DNA of 64,000 nt from Thelephora terrestris. Taxonomy: Eukaryota > Basidiomycota > Agaricomycetes > Thelephorales > Thelephoraceae. Below the pieces are notes generated by a model. It made no database searches. It had not been told where the DNA came from and saw nothing but the letters and a program-made list of their open reading frames with translations. The stretch lies in contig WIUZ02000024.1 in assembly GCA_015956445.1 (NCBI GenBank), positions 372,001 to 436,000 on the forward strand. Reading direction: 5' to 3'. The position numbers and the translations under genes were made by a program. The first letter of the stretch is position 1. The number at the start of each line of letters is the position of its first letter. Below, in pieces: positions 22,327 through 34,404 of the stretch.

Positions 22327-24060
22327 GCGCTCGGCCTTTGACTTTTTGGCAATGAAGGCGGTACCGGAGAGACTTATAGTGGACGAGAGCTTCCTAAAAG
22401 CTCGAAACTAGGCGTGGGGGATGGGGAGAATTGGAGGGGACTAGTGACCGTTCTTCAAGTCGATGGGGTCAGGTCAGATACATCCGGCGTGATTGTCGTA
22501 AGAATCAGCCATCCTTTTCACAGATAAGTGAAATCTATAAGATGTACGCTTCTGCCAATTATGACATAGGATTGACGATTATGGGTGTAAGTATGTACTG
22601 ACATGAGGCTACTGGTGTCCAAACTTGCCCAAGAACTCTCCTACCTGTTTAGTCTCGCTTTGCCATTTTGCATCCATTCCATCTCGGACTCACGCACCCG
22701 CAGATATTTGTCGGAAGTCTTAATGAGTTGGGTGATTCACGAATAAGGGCGGTTCGCTTCGTACCATGCTCGACGACATTGCAACGGCGATTATTTCTCC
22801 AATGGTCGAATATCCAGGGAAGTGAAGTGAACGCTATCTTTCGTTCAATCCCTGTTGCCGACTGTTGCGGTGTGTTGCCCGCGAAGGATCTATGAATCTG
22901 TTTTATGACTTGAAGCGCAGGAGAAAGAAGCGTTCGAGTCCGTCTGTCGATGGCGCGATCCTGGGCTCTGTTGCACAGGGCGCGCCCCTTTTCACGCCGT
23001 CGGGTCATCAACCTCAGGCTTTTGGCATTGTGTCAGGACCTCGTTAACCCTCCTCTCACCTGACAAGCACACGCGTCGTGATTTACTAGTCAAGGAGGTA
23101 TGATAGTCTATTCCTAAATCCATCGCTCATAATGGTCAGCCGATCGTACATGATGCAGTGAATCAGTGATGCGGCACACAGCACCACTGCATTGATTTGG
23201 CAGAATGAAAATCCCCGGCAGGAGGTGGCTGGGCTCTGCTACGGTTTTGTTTTGGTCCAGGTGCACCATGACCCGACGCATCCTTCAGGACTTTTGAAAC
23301 AGGATTTTATTTCAATTCGCCCCGCTACCACTGATGCTTTGGCAAGCGTTGCGGTGAAGAAAGGGAAACTCTCGGTTCGGTCAGCCGCCTTACCTTTCGC
23401 GCTATGGACGATGCTCCCACTGGCAGACGTAGAAGAGAAGAGGTGTTGGTATACTGGAGTGTACATGTGAAAATCATGGGATTTCTGGGTCAGGTAATGG
23501 CTAACCCACACGCTGACTCTGGCGGAAGCTTTCGAATAAGAGTGCTCTGAGCACTATACGGGCAGCTCCCTCCTTCGCATGTGCCGACTGGACGCCCTTC
23601 CATACTCGATGTCATCAACTGTAGGCTTGAGGTAAGTCAAGGGCAGTGTTGCTGTATCAGAGTTACTCGCTCTAGCAAATGGCAGTCCAGATTAACTCAT
23701 GCTTGGGGCCTGTGTGGGCCGTTTGCCACCGAAGACGGGCAGCTGCACAAATCACTTGGAGGAAATTGTTGAGTTGGAGGCGATGGTCTGCGCATTCGTT
23801 GGTTCCGGAGACACGCAGGGGTATAAAGAGGGAGAGACGAACTATTTGAGGAGATGTCAGACATGATGCATGATGAAAAGGGCTGGTGGCGTACGACTCT
23901 TGTTTGCTCGCCTACGGATCCCAGTGATAACGGAGGGATGGGCGGCAGCACCGACGCCCAAAGACGCGCAGCCCTCAAACCCCGGACACTACCGTGTGCA
24001 TAGGAAAACTGTATCGTTAGATCAAGAACCCTCACACCTTCCCTCGAGCTGCCCTCTGCG
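22327..24060. other. 1.7 kb without a recognisable gene
   Basis: Frames on both strands are short and lack family matches or splice structure. The last few hundred bases should contain the promoter of the F-box relic at 24061. Confidence 0.5.
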
Positions 24061-25818
24061 ATGAATACAGACAAACCCACGGGAGAAAGTCACCCTGCTA
24101 CAGGGCTCTCCATAAAACATCTTTTGCGCGCAACAAGGGCAGAAGTAATGCAAATCATGTCAGTCGACCATACTGATCTACAGTCCGTGTCTGTTCCATT
24201 AACCCCATCCATCCCGCTGGCTAGTCTGCACAGGCCTTTGGATATGACTATCCAAGAAGTACACACCATTTGTGTTCCTTCTGCAATCGGCTATCGTCAG
24301 TCAGGTTCTACGGTGGGAGGAAGAAGCAACGGGCATGGTCGCAGATATGCGGCAGCTCCTGAACACTTTTAACACCGCCGCACAACTTCCCACAGATATC
24401 CTCGTCGAGATCCCTTCATTCCTTCCCAAATACATTGACCCGCTTGTGCTCTCCCATGTCTGCCGTCGCTGGCGATCAGTGGTGAACTCGGCTCCCCTGT
24501 TGTGGGCGCAGATGGGTTGAATATGAACCGGACGGTCATCGGCCTTGAACGCCTCCAGTCTGCGCCAATTCTGTTGAGACTGAACGGCGGGCTCTCGACC
24601 GATGCGCTGAACGCGGTTCTGGACCACAGATGCAAGATCGTCTCGGTAATCGCAGATATTCCACTTAGTAGTCAAATTCGACCATTCCACCAGCGCCTCC
24701 TAACTCCATCCTTGGAAGAATACATACTCTCCGCCAGTGATGACGAGGAGCCGGAAGAAACGGAGACGCTAAATATCGAAGGCGAACTCATGTCCATGCG
24801 CAAACTGTTCGTCTCTGGATGCTTAATATCCATCGACAGACTTACAGCTACGAACCTCATACATCTATCCCTCGAATTCCCCAGCGAAATCTCGGTGGTC
24901 ACCGGTCAATCGATCCTGGATTTTCTCGCAAGATGCTCGCTGCTGGAAACCGTCCTCATTAACATCGTCTCCGATGATAGTACGCAGCATGCACTTCAAT
25001 CACACAATCCTATCACTCTCCCAAGGCTTCGCAGTATCGATTTGGGCCGCAGCGAGGTCCAGTCCGGTCTGATAACATACCTCCGAAGCCAGCCGGGAGT
25101 TGCCGTTGGTTTTCGGGCTTGGGTCATCGATAAGGAGGATTGGCCATGTCGATCAGTCTGACACATACTGGCGACGATCAACATTGAATCTGTTACCATT
25201 ACCCGTGTTCGGAATTGGAGGCATTTATACCTCTTGCGGTTCGAGGGACCCGAAGGCTCTCTTGAGGTCATCACCCCCAACCCGAGCGACACCATGCCCC
25301 CGGGTCCTGGCGAGCTCTTCCTTTCACCTTCTCTCCGACTTGAAAACGTCAAGACGCTGCGCCTTATGCATTGCACTCACCAGGATATTTTCAGGGACTT
25401 AGCGCCTGTGATGCCAAACATCGTTTCGATCCAGTTTTCCGGCGTCAACCGGCAGCTGTTGTCGTTGAATAAAATGGGTAGTCCACAGACTACTTTTCCC
25501 TGCCTAACACACGTTGCGGGCTTGCCGCCGCTGTACAGTCTTGTGGGCTTCGCGATGGAAAGGAAACAAATGGGGGTGCCACTCAACTCTCTGGACGTCG
25601 ACGACGACGAGGATCATTGGAATACCCTGCGGGATTGTCGTGCAGAGGACGCACCAAGGAACATTGCAGAGTTGAGAGAGTTTGTGGAGGATGTGAGGGT
25701 TTGGAAATGTGGTTTACCTCTGGACCGTTGGGCAGATGTTGCGATTCTGGACGTTTGGGAGGATGCTGGTCCTCTTGAACCCGTGAGTGCTGATGCTATC
25801 GTGTGTAGAACCCATTAG
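24061..25818 (+). pseudogene. Broken F-box gene (C)
   Basis: This is a host F-box gene. Exon 1 (24061-24258) joins across a 46-bp intron (24259-24304) to EVLRWEEEATGMVADMRQLL, then an F-box (AQLPTDILVEIPSFLPKYID, VLSHVCRRWRSVVNSAPLLW). At about 24510-24520 the frame ends and similarity to the usual F-box/LRR layout continues one frame over (MNRTVIGLERLQSAPILLRL). That frame runs to a TGA at 25159-25161, after which the same frame continues open with LRR-like sequence (TITRVRNWRHLYLLRFEGPE) to the stop at 25818. One frameshift and one in-frame stop therefore separate otherwise good coding sequence. Unrecognised introns could rescue it, but I see no fitting splice pairs. Confidence 0.6.
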
Positions 25819-26204
25819 ACTGACTGCCTTCCCAGGTTACGCTCAGATGGCTAAGCCGTAACGTATGCCGCAGATAATAAATTTTACAGCTACTCAGCCA
25901 TTGAGACCTCTTCAATGCCAGGACTGTACTTTTCGCCTCTTGAATTTCGCCAGGTCCAGATACTGTACGTCGATCTTCTCCAGGGGGGGGGGGCGAGCCG
26001 AACCGCCGAATCTGTTGGCCATCCATTTTCGCAACGTACCAAGGGACCGTTAAAGTTGATCGTCGCGGTCACCGACCAGTTACTCACTTGGGAAAAACAT
26101 TCTCATAAGCGGCAAACCAGTTACCAGTGCCAGTACAGGATTAAATACAGATACACGAAATTCGACCTTCGTAACTTACGATATCGTGGACGTCATAAAC
26201 AACT
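25819..26204. other. Intergenic with a poly-G run
   Basis: A run of ten Gs sits near 25985. No gene is seen; this lies between a plus-strand and a minus-strand 3' end. Confidence 0.5.
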
Positions 26205-27352
26205 TTAACCCATCTGAGCAAACAGATCCGTAGGACTGAGGTGCTTGAGCTTCTGCGATTCTCTCACCTGCGGATCTTTAGGTGGTCTCCTCGTAGGCGG
26301 CGGAAGGTCAGGTAAATCTTTGCGTTCTCCCCGCCGGTTCGACCGACGGGTCCCTTGCCTACGACCGATTCTCGGAACGGCCTCGGAGTCCGCGTCTAAC
26401 CCGAGCGGGTGGAACGAAGGAAGCGGAGGAAGCGGGGGGATGGGCGCCGCGTTAGATGGAACTCTCTGTGGGTTCGTTTGGTGAGGTTGGGAACGTGTGG
26501 AACGCTTCCGGCGTGGGGTGTCGTAGGGATCGCGTGGTCGGGGAACGTACGAATCCGTGGGTCCGCTAACGTATGAACTGGACGAACGGAAGCTCCACTG
26601 TGGGTACTTTCTCGGCAGATCCAGTTCTTTCACAGGCCTTTTCCCGCCGTGGGGGCTGTTCAATCCCGTCCTGGAACTTCTGTCCAACCACGAAACGGCC
26701 AGTCCTCCGACAGCTGGATGAACGTTCAGATCGATACCAAGGGCACAAGAGGCACAACGAGGTGGTAGAAGAGAGAGAGAGCTCACCAAAGAGAACCGCT
26801 ATCCACGTGAAAGTCATAGCGACCGCGGCGTTCGTGCACCTCTCAGGGTGTGGATCAGCGAAATCTTCACACAGGCCTTTTCCATTTCTGGAGGCACCGC
26901 GGGCCGTCAATCCGATGGCACCGACCAACGAGAGAACGGAAAGAATGGAAAACGCGAGCAAGTTGAGGATTCGATTCGGTGCTTCATTGCGGCGTATGTA
27001 TTTGAAAACAGACCTAGGGACACAGGGAGATGAGTTTGGGGAGAGGTGATGGGTGCGTAGGAGTGACGTACAAACAGAAGATGGTGAACAGGACGGAGGT
27101 GTCCATGGAAAACTGCAAGGCTTCGTAGTCTTTGGTCAGTCTGCAAACCGGTTTCGCGGACGGCATTTGTGTGTTTCTTCTTACCTCCAGCCGCGAATGC
27201 CAACATCCCAACTGCGATGATTCCAATCAAAGCCGAATGCAAGCAAAACAGTGCGCCTTGAAGGGACGTTAACGCTCATGAAACGTTATCAAAGCCTCGA
27301 GGGACTCACACAGCGCGACTACCCTGAAAATTCTGTACACGTGCCCAGACAT
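26205..27352 (-). CDS. MARVEL-like four-TM membrane protein
   Basis: Exon 1 (27352-27310) starts MSGHVYRIFRVVAL. A 53-bp intron leads to exon 2 (27256-27185: ALFCLHSALIGIIAVGMLAF), a 55-bp intron to exon 3 (27129-27072: DYEALQFSMDTSVLFTIFC) and another to exon 4 (from 27013: VFKYIRRNEAPNRILNLLAF, then SILSVLSLVGAIGLTARG, and CTNAAVAMTFTWIAVLF). All join in frame. Four hydrophobic segments and the ...C(T/N)xAxAxxF-W block before the last one resemble fungal MARVEL-domain proteins of the plasma membrane. At least one more intron precedes a Pro/Arg-rich disordered cytosolic tail (26205 to about 26700: PPLPPLPSFHPLG, KDLPDLPPPTRRPPKDPQ). The joins after exon 4 were not fixed. The cargo or partner is unknown. 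Confidence 0.7.
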
Positions 27353-28185
27353 AAGCGGTCAAGACCCAGGGGAGCGTGCCTGAGGGCACGATCAGAGGGG
27401 AGATTCCAAGAGGTAGGGAGGGGAAGGAGAAGGGGGAAGAGAAAGACCACGCAAGCAAAAGACCTCTTCCGTTAAATCCTTGGAGGAAATTACCAAAGCG
27501 TCGGTGGCTCAAACATGGCTCCGATGGTGGTCGGTTCGCAGCACGGTCAATGCACCCCGCCTTTGTCGAGCCAACAACCGTGCAGGTTTTCCTCGACATC
27601 ATAGCACATACGACACACGAGAGCCTAGGGTATCAAAGGACGCTCTGTCAAGTGTGAATCTCAGGCCAGAGGGGAGATAGGAGTGTTGAGCGTCAGATAG
27701 ATTGACACGTTGGTGAATGCGCGACAGGGTGATTCCGTGATCAAGTCTGTACGTCGTAGAGGAACCGAACAGCCTGTTAAGGGCACGGCGAATCAAATAT
27801 GCGCCCACGCCGTGTGTGCACCTCCGCAATCATTAATGAAAGACTGGCTTTCAAGGAATTCAAAGAGGGAAGGACGCGCGCTTGATGATCTCGGCTCTCT
27901 CCGATATCAATACTTCCATGTTCGGATTCGGAGCGAGCAGTTCAATTATTAACTCCAAACTATGCGCCAGTCTAAGTCGACGCCTAAAAAGCACCATCAT
28001 CAATGGCCTTCCACCGGCCCAGCCCACCAACTTACGCGTATGAACGCATGTCAACGTCTGTCCTTCACTTCTTTGCGACTTGAGGCTCGGCCACCGGGAT
28101 CTAAACGATCACCACGGACCAGAAGTCGAGCAAGGGAGGGCGGAAGAGGGAAATAGAGATCGTCCGTGAGACCGATGAAACGCGC
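27353..28185. other. Intergenic, no recognised gene
   Basis: Short frames only. It lies between the start of the MARVEL-like gene (transcribed leftwards) and the 3' end of SNF4, so it should hold the promoter of the former and the SNF4 terminator. Confidence 0.45.
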
Positions 28186-29639
28186 CTACGCCTCACTGGT
28201 AGTCCCCGACTCCTGTTGAGACTGTCCTTGTTGGGGGTTTTCTTGAGGTTGGGGAGGAAGCTTTACTTCCGGAGGTTCCGTGTGCTCATGCAAAGGGGCA
28301 GTGCCGACGAGGTATCGCAGCACATCGGTCAACGTGATGATGCCAAGCAGACGACCCTTCCTCCCACCGCGCTTCTCGTCTTCTTCTCCCTCGACGACGA
28401 CCAACCGATGCACCCGGCGCTTGTTGATCAGTTGGAGAAGCGTTCCAAGCGAATCTGAAGCGGTGCAGATAACAACGCCAGGGAAGTCCGGTGAGCGCTC
28501 ATTGAGCGCCTGAGCGATCGTCAAGTCCAGTGACTGATAAGCTCCTAATCGTACCAATGTCTGCCATGTGGAGGCGACGAAATGCGCAAGCAGGATTAGT
28601 ACGTCATGATCATTTGTACGACGAAGAACGTGACGCACGATGACATCGACCGTTTCGTACAGATTTACGACAATCCCTTCTTCATCAATAATTGGTACGG
28701 CTGAGATACCACGCCCGGAGAATTCATGGACGACGTCAAACACGGGCGTTGACATTGTTGCTGTTGCCAAGGGCCAGAAGGGTGGAGAACCCTCCGGGGC
28801 ATCCTTGGGATCCACGACATAAGTCCCGATTCCTAGTTTACGAAGGGGAAGATGGAGTAGAGCCACTTCTTTCGTACACTAAGGGGAAACATTAGTGGCT
28901 TTGTCTTGGTCAAAGGGAAATAGAGAACACACGTTGATGGAGATGAATTTGAGAAGGCGATATTGGGTCATTATCGAGACTATCATCTCGTGCCCAGTCT
29001 CTGTGTCGTTATCAAGGAGGGGGAGACGGCGTGCGTGGGTTTGCATGAGAAGGGATGCGGCCTCATAGAGCGATTGGTCTGGTGATGCCCAAAGGAGCGG
29101 AGGGGTGTTTACGCCGAGGGCCTTTTCAATGTCTGAAGAGAGTGGGTCAGACATGTGGGCCGAGTTTTGGGGGAATGGCTTGCCTCGCAAAGACTCTAAT
29201 CGTAGAGTCTCGACGTCTGTGACGGCGGTGGCGAAGTTGGAGGTGTGGTAGTAGTATTGGATAAGGTGGATAATGTCGGAGACGGTGAGCATTCCGGCGA
29301 AACAAGATTTTTCGCTGTTCCATAGCGGTGCGGATACGACGCCTGGATGAGATCAGTGAAGTGAATTGGAAGCGATTGATGAGACTGACCGTTGAGAAGA
29401 AAACATTGGAGGGCTTTCTTCACCTCGAGCTTCGTGTCGAGGACGATAAGCCTGAAGGAAACAGGGAAGACATCGTAGCAGGTTCTACCCTTGAGATAGT
29501 TTCTGAGCATGTTGAGCGCGTTGTCGTGGCTCTCTTGACCCTGAACCGGAGGTAGCTGAGATCCGGCACGTCTGCGAGTGGTAGTGGCACGTCGGAGCAT
29601 CCTGGGCGAGTTTGAAGAGATGGCAGCGCTCATCGTCAT
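28186..29639 (-). CDS. SNF4: SNF4, AMPK/Snf1 kinase gamma subunit
   Basis: This is a multi-exon gene with the four CBS repeats of the AMP-activated kinase gamma subunit: ALNMLRNYLKGRTCYDVFPV and LDTKLEVKKALQCFLLNG, then FAGMLTVSDIIHLIQYYY; a second block (PDQSLYEAASLLMQTHARRL); a third (FSGRGISAVPIIDEEGIVVN, LYETVDVI then TLVRLGAYQSLDLTIAQAL); a fourth (LGTLLQLINKRRVHRLVVVE, GRLLGIITLTDVLRYLVG). In fungi it controls the Snf1 kinase in glucose derepression. An intron of 78 bp (28561-28638, GTGCGTC...GGCAG) interrupts the third repeat. It is a multiple of three and stop-free, so a transcript keeping it would still be readable. The C-terminus is Gln/Pro-rich. First Met at 29639. Confidence 0.9.
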
Positions 29640-29921
29640 TCACACCTCCTTGTACTTGTCGTTTCTCTCTTCGCCTTTCACTCCGCTCTACTTTGAGTGG
29701 CAAAGCCGCAATGGTATGAAGGGGGACGTGACAGTGGGTAACGCATATGTCACACACCCCAACTTTGTCACAGTTGTGCGGGGAGCCAGGGACAGCCTTA
29801 GTGCCGATCTTTTCGCCTTTCGACCTTTTATATCCCAGGTTTCGCCTTCCAGTTTATCCTCACTTTAATCCACCGCAGCGACGACAACGAAGGGCCCCCA
29901 TCCATCTTCACACCCCCCGTC

Positions 29922-32330
29922 ATGGGTGAAACTCAAATACCGTTTTCATCTGTCATCGATTCGCAGCCCGCCCTCGTCTCGTCCGTCCCTTTACTGGTCG
30001 GTGAACTCTTAGCAGAAGCGGTCTTGTCACAACCCTCGGCAGTCAACAACGTGGTTGTGGAGGGTCCAGTCCAGCCGGGAGCCCCTCCAAACAGGGACGC
30101 TTTACTTTTTCTCCTCCCATTGCTGATTGTACTCTCCACCTTCCTCTTCCTAATCCTTCTCTTCCTCGTTTTCGTCATCCTTCTTCGCAGGCGCCGTGGA
30201 ATACGCTTACGAGATGGCGATGGTCCCATTGACTTGAGCAGGGAAGATCTTGTCGAAGGTGAAGGTGGTCTCGAGGGCGTCGAATCGAGATGGTTAGAGT
30301 CGGTCAGCGAATCCGAGAGGCGGACGTATCTCCGGGCGAAGGGTACGTCCGTTATAAACAACTCCGTACCGTGTACATCGACATCTAACTGAACCTCCGC
30401 GCCCTCAGATTACCAACTACAGTACCCACCAAACTCCTTACCAACCGATATCACCCTTTCCCAATTCCTCTCCATCCAAGAAAAGGGAGTAGCTGCCTGG
30501 TCGTTCGAACCGGACTTGGAAGCCATGCATTCGTTGTTAGTTCACGCCCGGACCGAAATCACATTCCTACCCGACCCCTCCTCTGCTTCTTCCGTCCAGT
30601 CCAATCTTCCGCTACCCAAATTGAACGAAGTATATTATTGGGAGGTCAAGATGTTCGACCTTCCGCCCACCACAAATGTCGCAGTCGGGCTGGCGACGAA
30701 GCCGTATCCCTCTTTCCGACTACCTGGTCACGCTCGTTTCTCGATCGCCTACCATTCTAGCGGAGACAAATCCTACAACTACCCGTTCACTTCTGCCACG
30801 TTTAACTCTATCCTCAAGGAAGGAGACGTTCTAGGTATAGGTTACCGTCCTCGCACCGGCACAGTGTTCTACACCAGGAATGGCCGGAAGATGGATGACG
30901 CGTTTACCGGGCTCATGAACTACAACTTGTTTCCAACCGTGGGCGCTGACGGACCTTGTAGTGTCCACGTGAATCTCGGTCAGGCTGGGTTCGTCTTTAT
31001 CGAGGCCAACGTCAAGAAGTGGGGCTTAGCACCAAGTGTCGGAACCCTCGCCCCGCCTCCTGCGTACGGTGCCGAACGTGGCAGTATTCTCCTTGCCGCT
31101 GGTGATTCTCGACCATCAAGTCGGCATCAACCACGTCAGGATTACTCGAACGGTTCATCTCCCACACGCCGCCCCACACACCGATCACGCCGACCGAAGC
31201 GCTCGACTCTTGCCACAGGAAATCTTCCCCCGTCCCCGCTGAGCAACCCTGAGAGGACACCTCCACCACCGTTGACCCCACCCCCACCAATCACGCCCAT
31301 CGATGAGTTGTCGGAGGTTGGTGCCCAAGGGAACCCTGGCCCAGGTCCGTCGAGTTCTGGACGATATATCTCCCCAACGGACATGCCATTCCACACGCCG
31401 ACGGCGAGGAATGATCTACCACCCTCCCCTCCGAGCCGAAGAACTGACGACAACGAGGTCTTTGAGTCTGACGAAGACTCGTCCCCCTCACAAACATCTT
31501 CGAGCCCAAATCCTCGTCGCAACCCCAACCTTAATTTGAGCCAGGACCAGGGCACTGTTCGAAACCGGAGTCGGTCACCCGCGCCGTCGTCAGGTGCGAA
31601 TCCGTTTAACACCCCTCGAGGTATCCGTTCTTCACAAACCCACTCGATAGTAGTATCCCACCACCACCATTCCTCTTCGACTTCCTCACACAAACGGCGC
31701 GTGTCTGCTTCTCGACTTGGTTTAGGACAGGCACAGTCAGTTGTGCCAGATGAGGATGAGGCGTTGGGACAGGAGGAGCTGGCGGACTTGGATCGTCAGG
31801 GTCAGGGCTTGAAGCAGAGGCAGAGGGATGAGATCATTGTTCAACCACCGCCGGATTCACCCTTGAGTCCCAATCCACCAACCCCTCACGCAAGGGACAT
31901 TGGGATGAGGGCATTCGCGATAAGCCAGAGGGAACTGAACCCGCTTGCTCAACGTAATGGACGAGCGAGCGGGAGTCGGCTCGTTGACACCATCGAGCCT
32001 TCTGACGTCCTCGACTCCGACATAGATTCGATCTCGAGGGATGATGATCTTCAGCGCACTCGCGAGCCCATTTCGGAAGGTTCCACAGAATCAGACCGGG
32101 ATGCTGCGAGACGACCTCCAGACTACTCTCCGTTGGATTCGTTTGCGTACCCGGATGGCGTGCATCTCGATCTGCCGACAGACGCTGTAGTGGCGATGTT
32201 GGAAAACGGTGCTTTGCCGGCGAATTATGTTGGGGGTAGGGGGGATGGGAGAGAAGGAGAGAGTAGGGAGGAGAGGAGGGAGAGACGGAGAAGGGAGAGA
32301 CAACGAGAGAGTGGCAGGAGGAACCGGTAG
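29922..32330 (+). CDS. SSH4: SSH4/EAR1-type Rsp5 adaptor (TM + SPRY + PPxY)
   Basis: Two exons (29922-30342, 30409-32330; intron 66 bp) give 780 aa. A single strong membrane segment (residues about 60-88, LLFLLPLLIVLSTFLFLILL onward) is followed by a basic stop-transfer RRRRG. A SPRY/B30.2-like domain follows from about residue 165 (YYWEVKMFDLPPTTNVAVGL, FRLPGHARFSIAYHSSGDKS, GYRPRTGTVFYTRNGRKM, GADGPCSVHVNLGQAGF). Two PPxY motifs (PPAY after the SPRY domain, PPDY near the C-terminus) could bind WW domains of the ubiquitin ligase Rsp5. This is the layout of yeast Ssh4 and Ear1, which guide endosomal and vacuolar sorting of membrane transporters. The rest of the tail is long, Pro/Ser-rich and disordered, ending in an Arg/Glu-rich run. 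Confidence 0.88.
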
Positions 32331-34404
32331 CCCAGTCAAGTGTCCATCCGTGGCCGTTCATTCGATGGTGCCGCCTGCGACACCTGACCTTCACCTCAAG
32401 CACTCACATCCTTTAAGAGGGCACCTTAACTCAGCCGTCCCTCTATGGATACGGCATCCCTCTCCCCACTCCGACAAATCGAAACCTTTCAAACAAACTC
32501 AAGTTGTGCCTTTTGCTCTCGATCCCTTCTTGTCTAATCTTTGTCTGTGTCACCTTCAGGGCATTATAGCAGCGTGTAAACATATGTACTATTTTCGATA
32601 TCTTCCATCCTTCCATATATATCTCGACCCCATCCGTGTTCTCGCCCTCGCTATATTGTCGGACTCCTCCGTAATTTTCCCGTTTTTCCATCGACCCCAT
32701 CAGTTGCATAGTCCTATTCATTGGCCCCTTGTATGCTACCGCCATAATTTCGGGTCTCGGTTTTCTGTCTTTACTTAGTAGTAGACTCACGGACACGTCC
32801 ATACACCCCAGCAACCTTGTCTTCTACCACAACATCAATTTCCCTTTCTGCGATCTGTTGATGAGGGGTCGACAGTGTCACTGGCGAGCTTTGACGAAGC
32901 CGGGCAGAAGCCCTACTAACTATCGAACGGAGTGGGTGAGAGGGTGGCGTTTCGGACTGCGCATCTCCGCTTCTGCCATAGCCTGCAGTGAGTCCACACT
33001 TCCGCTATTGTATGTCTTAGTTTCTTATCTCCACCCCGACGGAAAGGTTACGACGGTCGCCGGGTACAGGCCCGCATGCCTGTGCGCACAGCCATGTCCA
33101 GGTTTCAGTGGTGTCTCTCACGCTTCGCGCTCTCTTGCAGCCTCAATTACCCAAGTTGCGAGCGGTAATCGATAATCGATGGCGTCCTCGATCCTCAATT
33201 CCGATGGACTGCTCTCTACAGAATGCGGTCCAAGGTTTTGTCCCCCTTCCGATCGACGGCCGCCGGTTCGTAGAATGGCCTGGACATGTTAGGGTCCCGG
33301 TTTTCCCGTTTAGCTCTCAATTTTTGAGACCACTGAGCCCAAGCAACCGTATACATTCCGGTGTTGCCGCAATGCATTACAGACGAGTTTCTGCGTTGCT
33401 GTATTCCTGCACTCGTGTTGTAGACTAGCTGTATGCCTGTAGAGTTGGGTACTATGCGATTGTCACAGCGGCCACAGATGTCCATAGCGATCTTTCAGGC
33501 CTGGTGGTCCCTAGCTGATCCATACCCGGTAGACAGGCATCGCCATTCAGTGTAGACGCCAGAGGCTGAACTTTCTGTACATTTGGCCCTCCCTTTTGGT
33601 TCTGAGGCGGTGCGGGACTGTGCACTCATGATCAATTGTACTTACAGCGAGTTGCTGGAAGCCGCCGTGAGGTGCAAAACGATAGACGTGTTTTTGAAGA
33701 GATAGGGCAGTTCTCTTTGTTTACACCGTGACACAAAATGCATAAACAATTGAAGATTTTGAGCTCGAGGCTACTCAATTAGCTGAGCGCTCTCCACAGT
33801 TTGCCCTCCCACGGCACCATCCATCGACGCCCGGGTTTGACCCCCGTCCGATTTTGAATTCTTATGTCACAGTGTGAACAAAAAAAACCGTCCTATATGT
33901 TCAAATCGCGTCTGTCGTTTTGCAACTCGCTGTAGTTGGAATTTTCCCACCACCTCAGATTTCCTCCAAAAGCCCCTTGTCCTGTCCACCGCCTCCGATA
34001 ACCCAATAGTAATCTCATCAGCTTGGGGGACACAGCAATGACTCTCAGGCAACCCTCGGACGCCCCATAGACCACGAGGACCACGTCTCGACAACTATAT
34101 ATACAGAATGCTTCCCGTCTCCCCTCCCTCCGCCGAGCTGCTCTCATTCGAGAGGGTGTTCATCAGGACGGAAGTTTTCCCACCAAGTTTATTGTTCGCA
34201 TATCTGCAGGGCCAACGGCGAGTATATCATTCTGTACCCGAACTCATTTTTCTCAATGTTGCCCTCACAGGTCCAACCACGACCAACCACTACTTCCCCA
34301 CCCCGAATCCTTACACCAACCAGAAACCCTCCTCTTCGCCTGGTATCGTGCCAGTCTTACGGCATCGACCTAACGGCCGGTTTCACCCTCAGCCACGATA
34401 TCCT
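32331..34404. other. 2 kb intergenic, no recognised gene
   Basis: Short frames only. From about 34030 on, the sequence resembles the upstream region of F-box B (CACAGCAATGACTCT, then TATATA with ATGCT(G/T)CCCG), so it is duplicated promoter and leader of F-box A. The rest is featureless to me. Confidence 0.5.

Noticed and set aside
31142-31693. 183-aa minus-strand frame within SSH4
   Set aside because: It is antisense to a well-supported SPRY protein and reflects GC-rich third positions in the tail.
33765-33850. tRNA-like stretch with an A-box-like TAGCTGAGCGC and a B-box-like GGTTTGACCCC
   Set aside because: No acceptor stem can be paired, the T-stem has a mismatch and the A-to-B box spacing is too long. 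At most it is a decayed Pol III relic.
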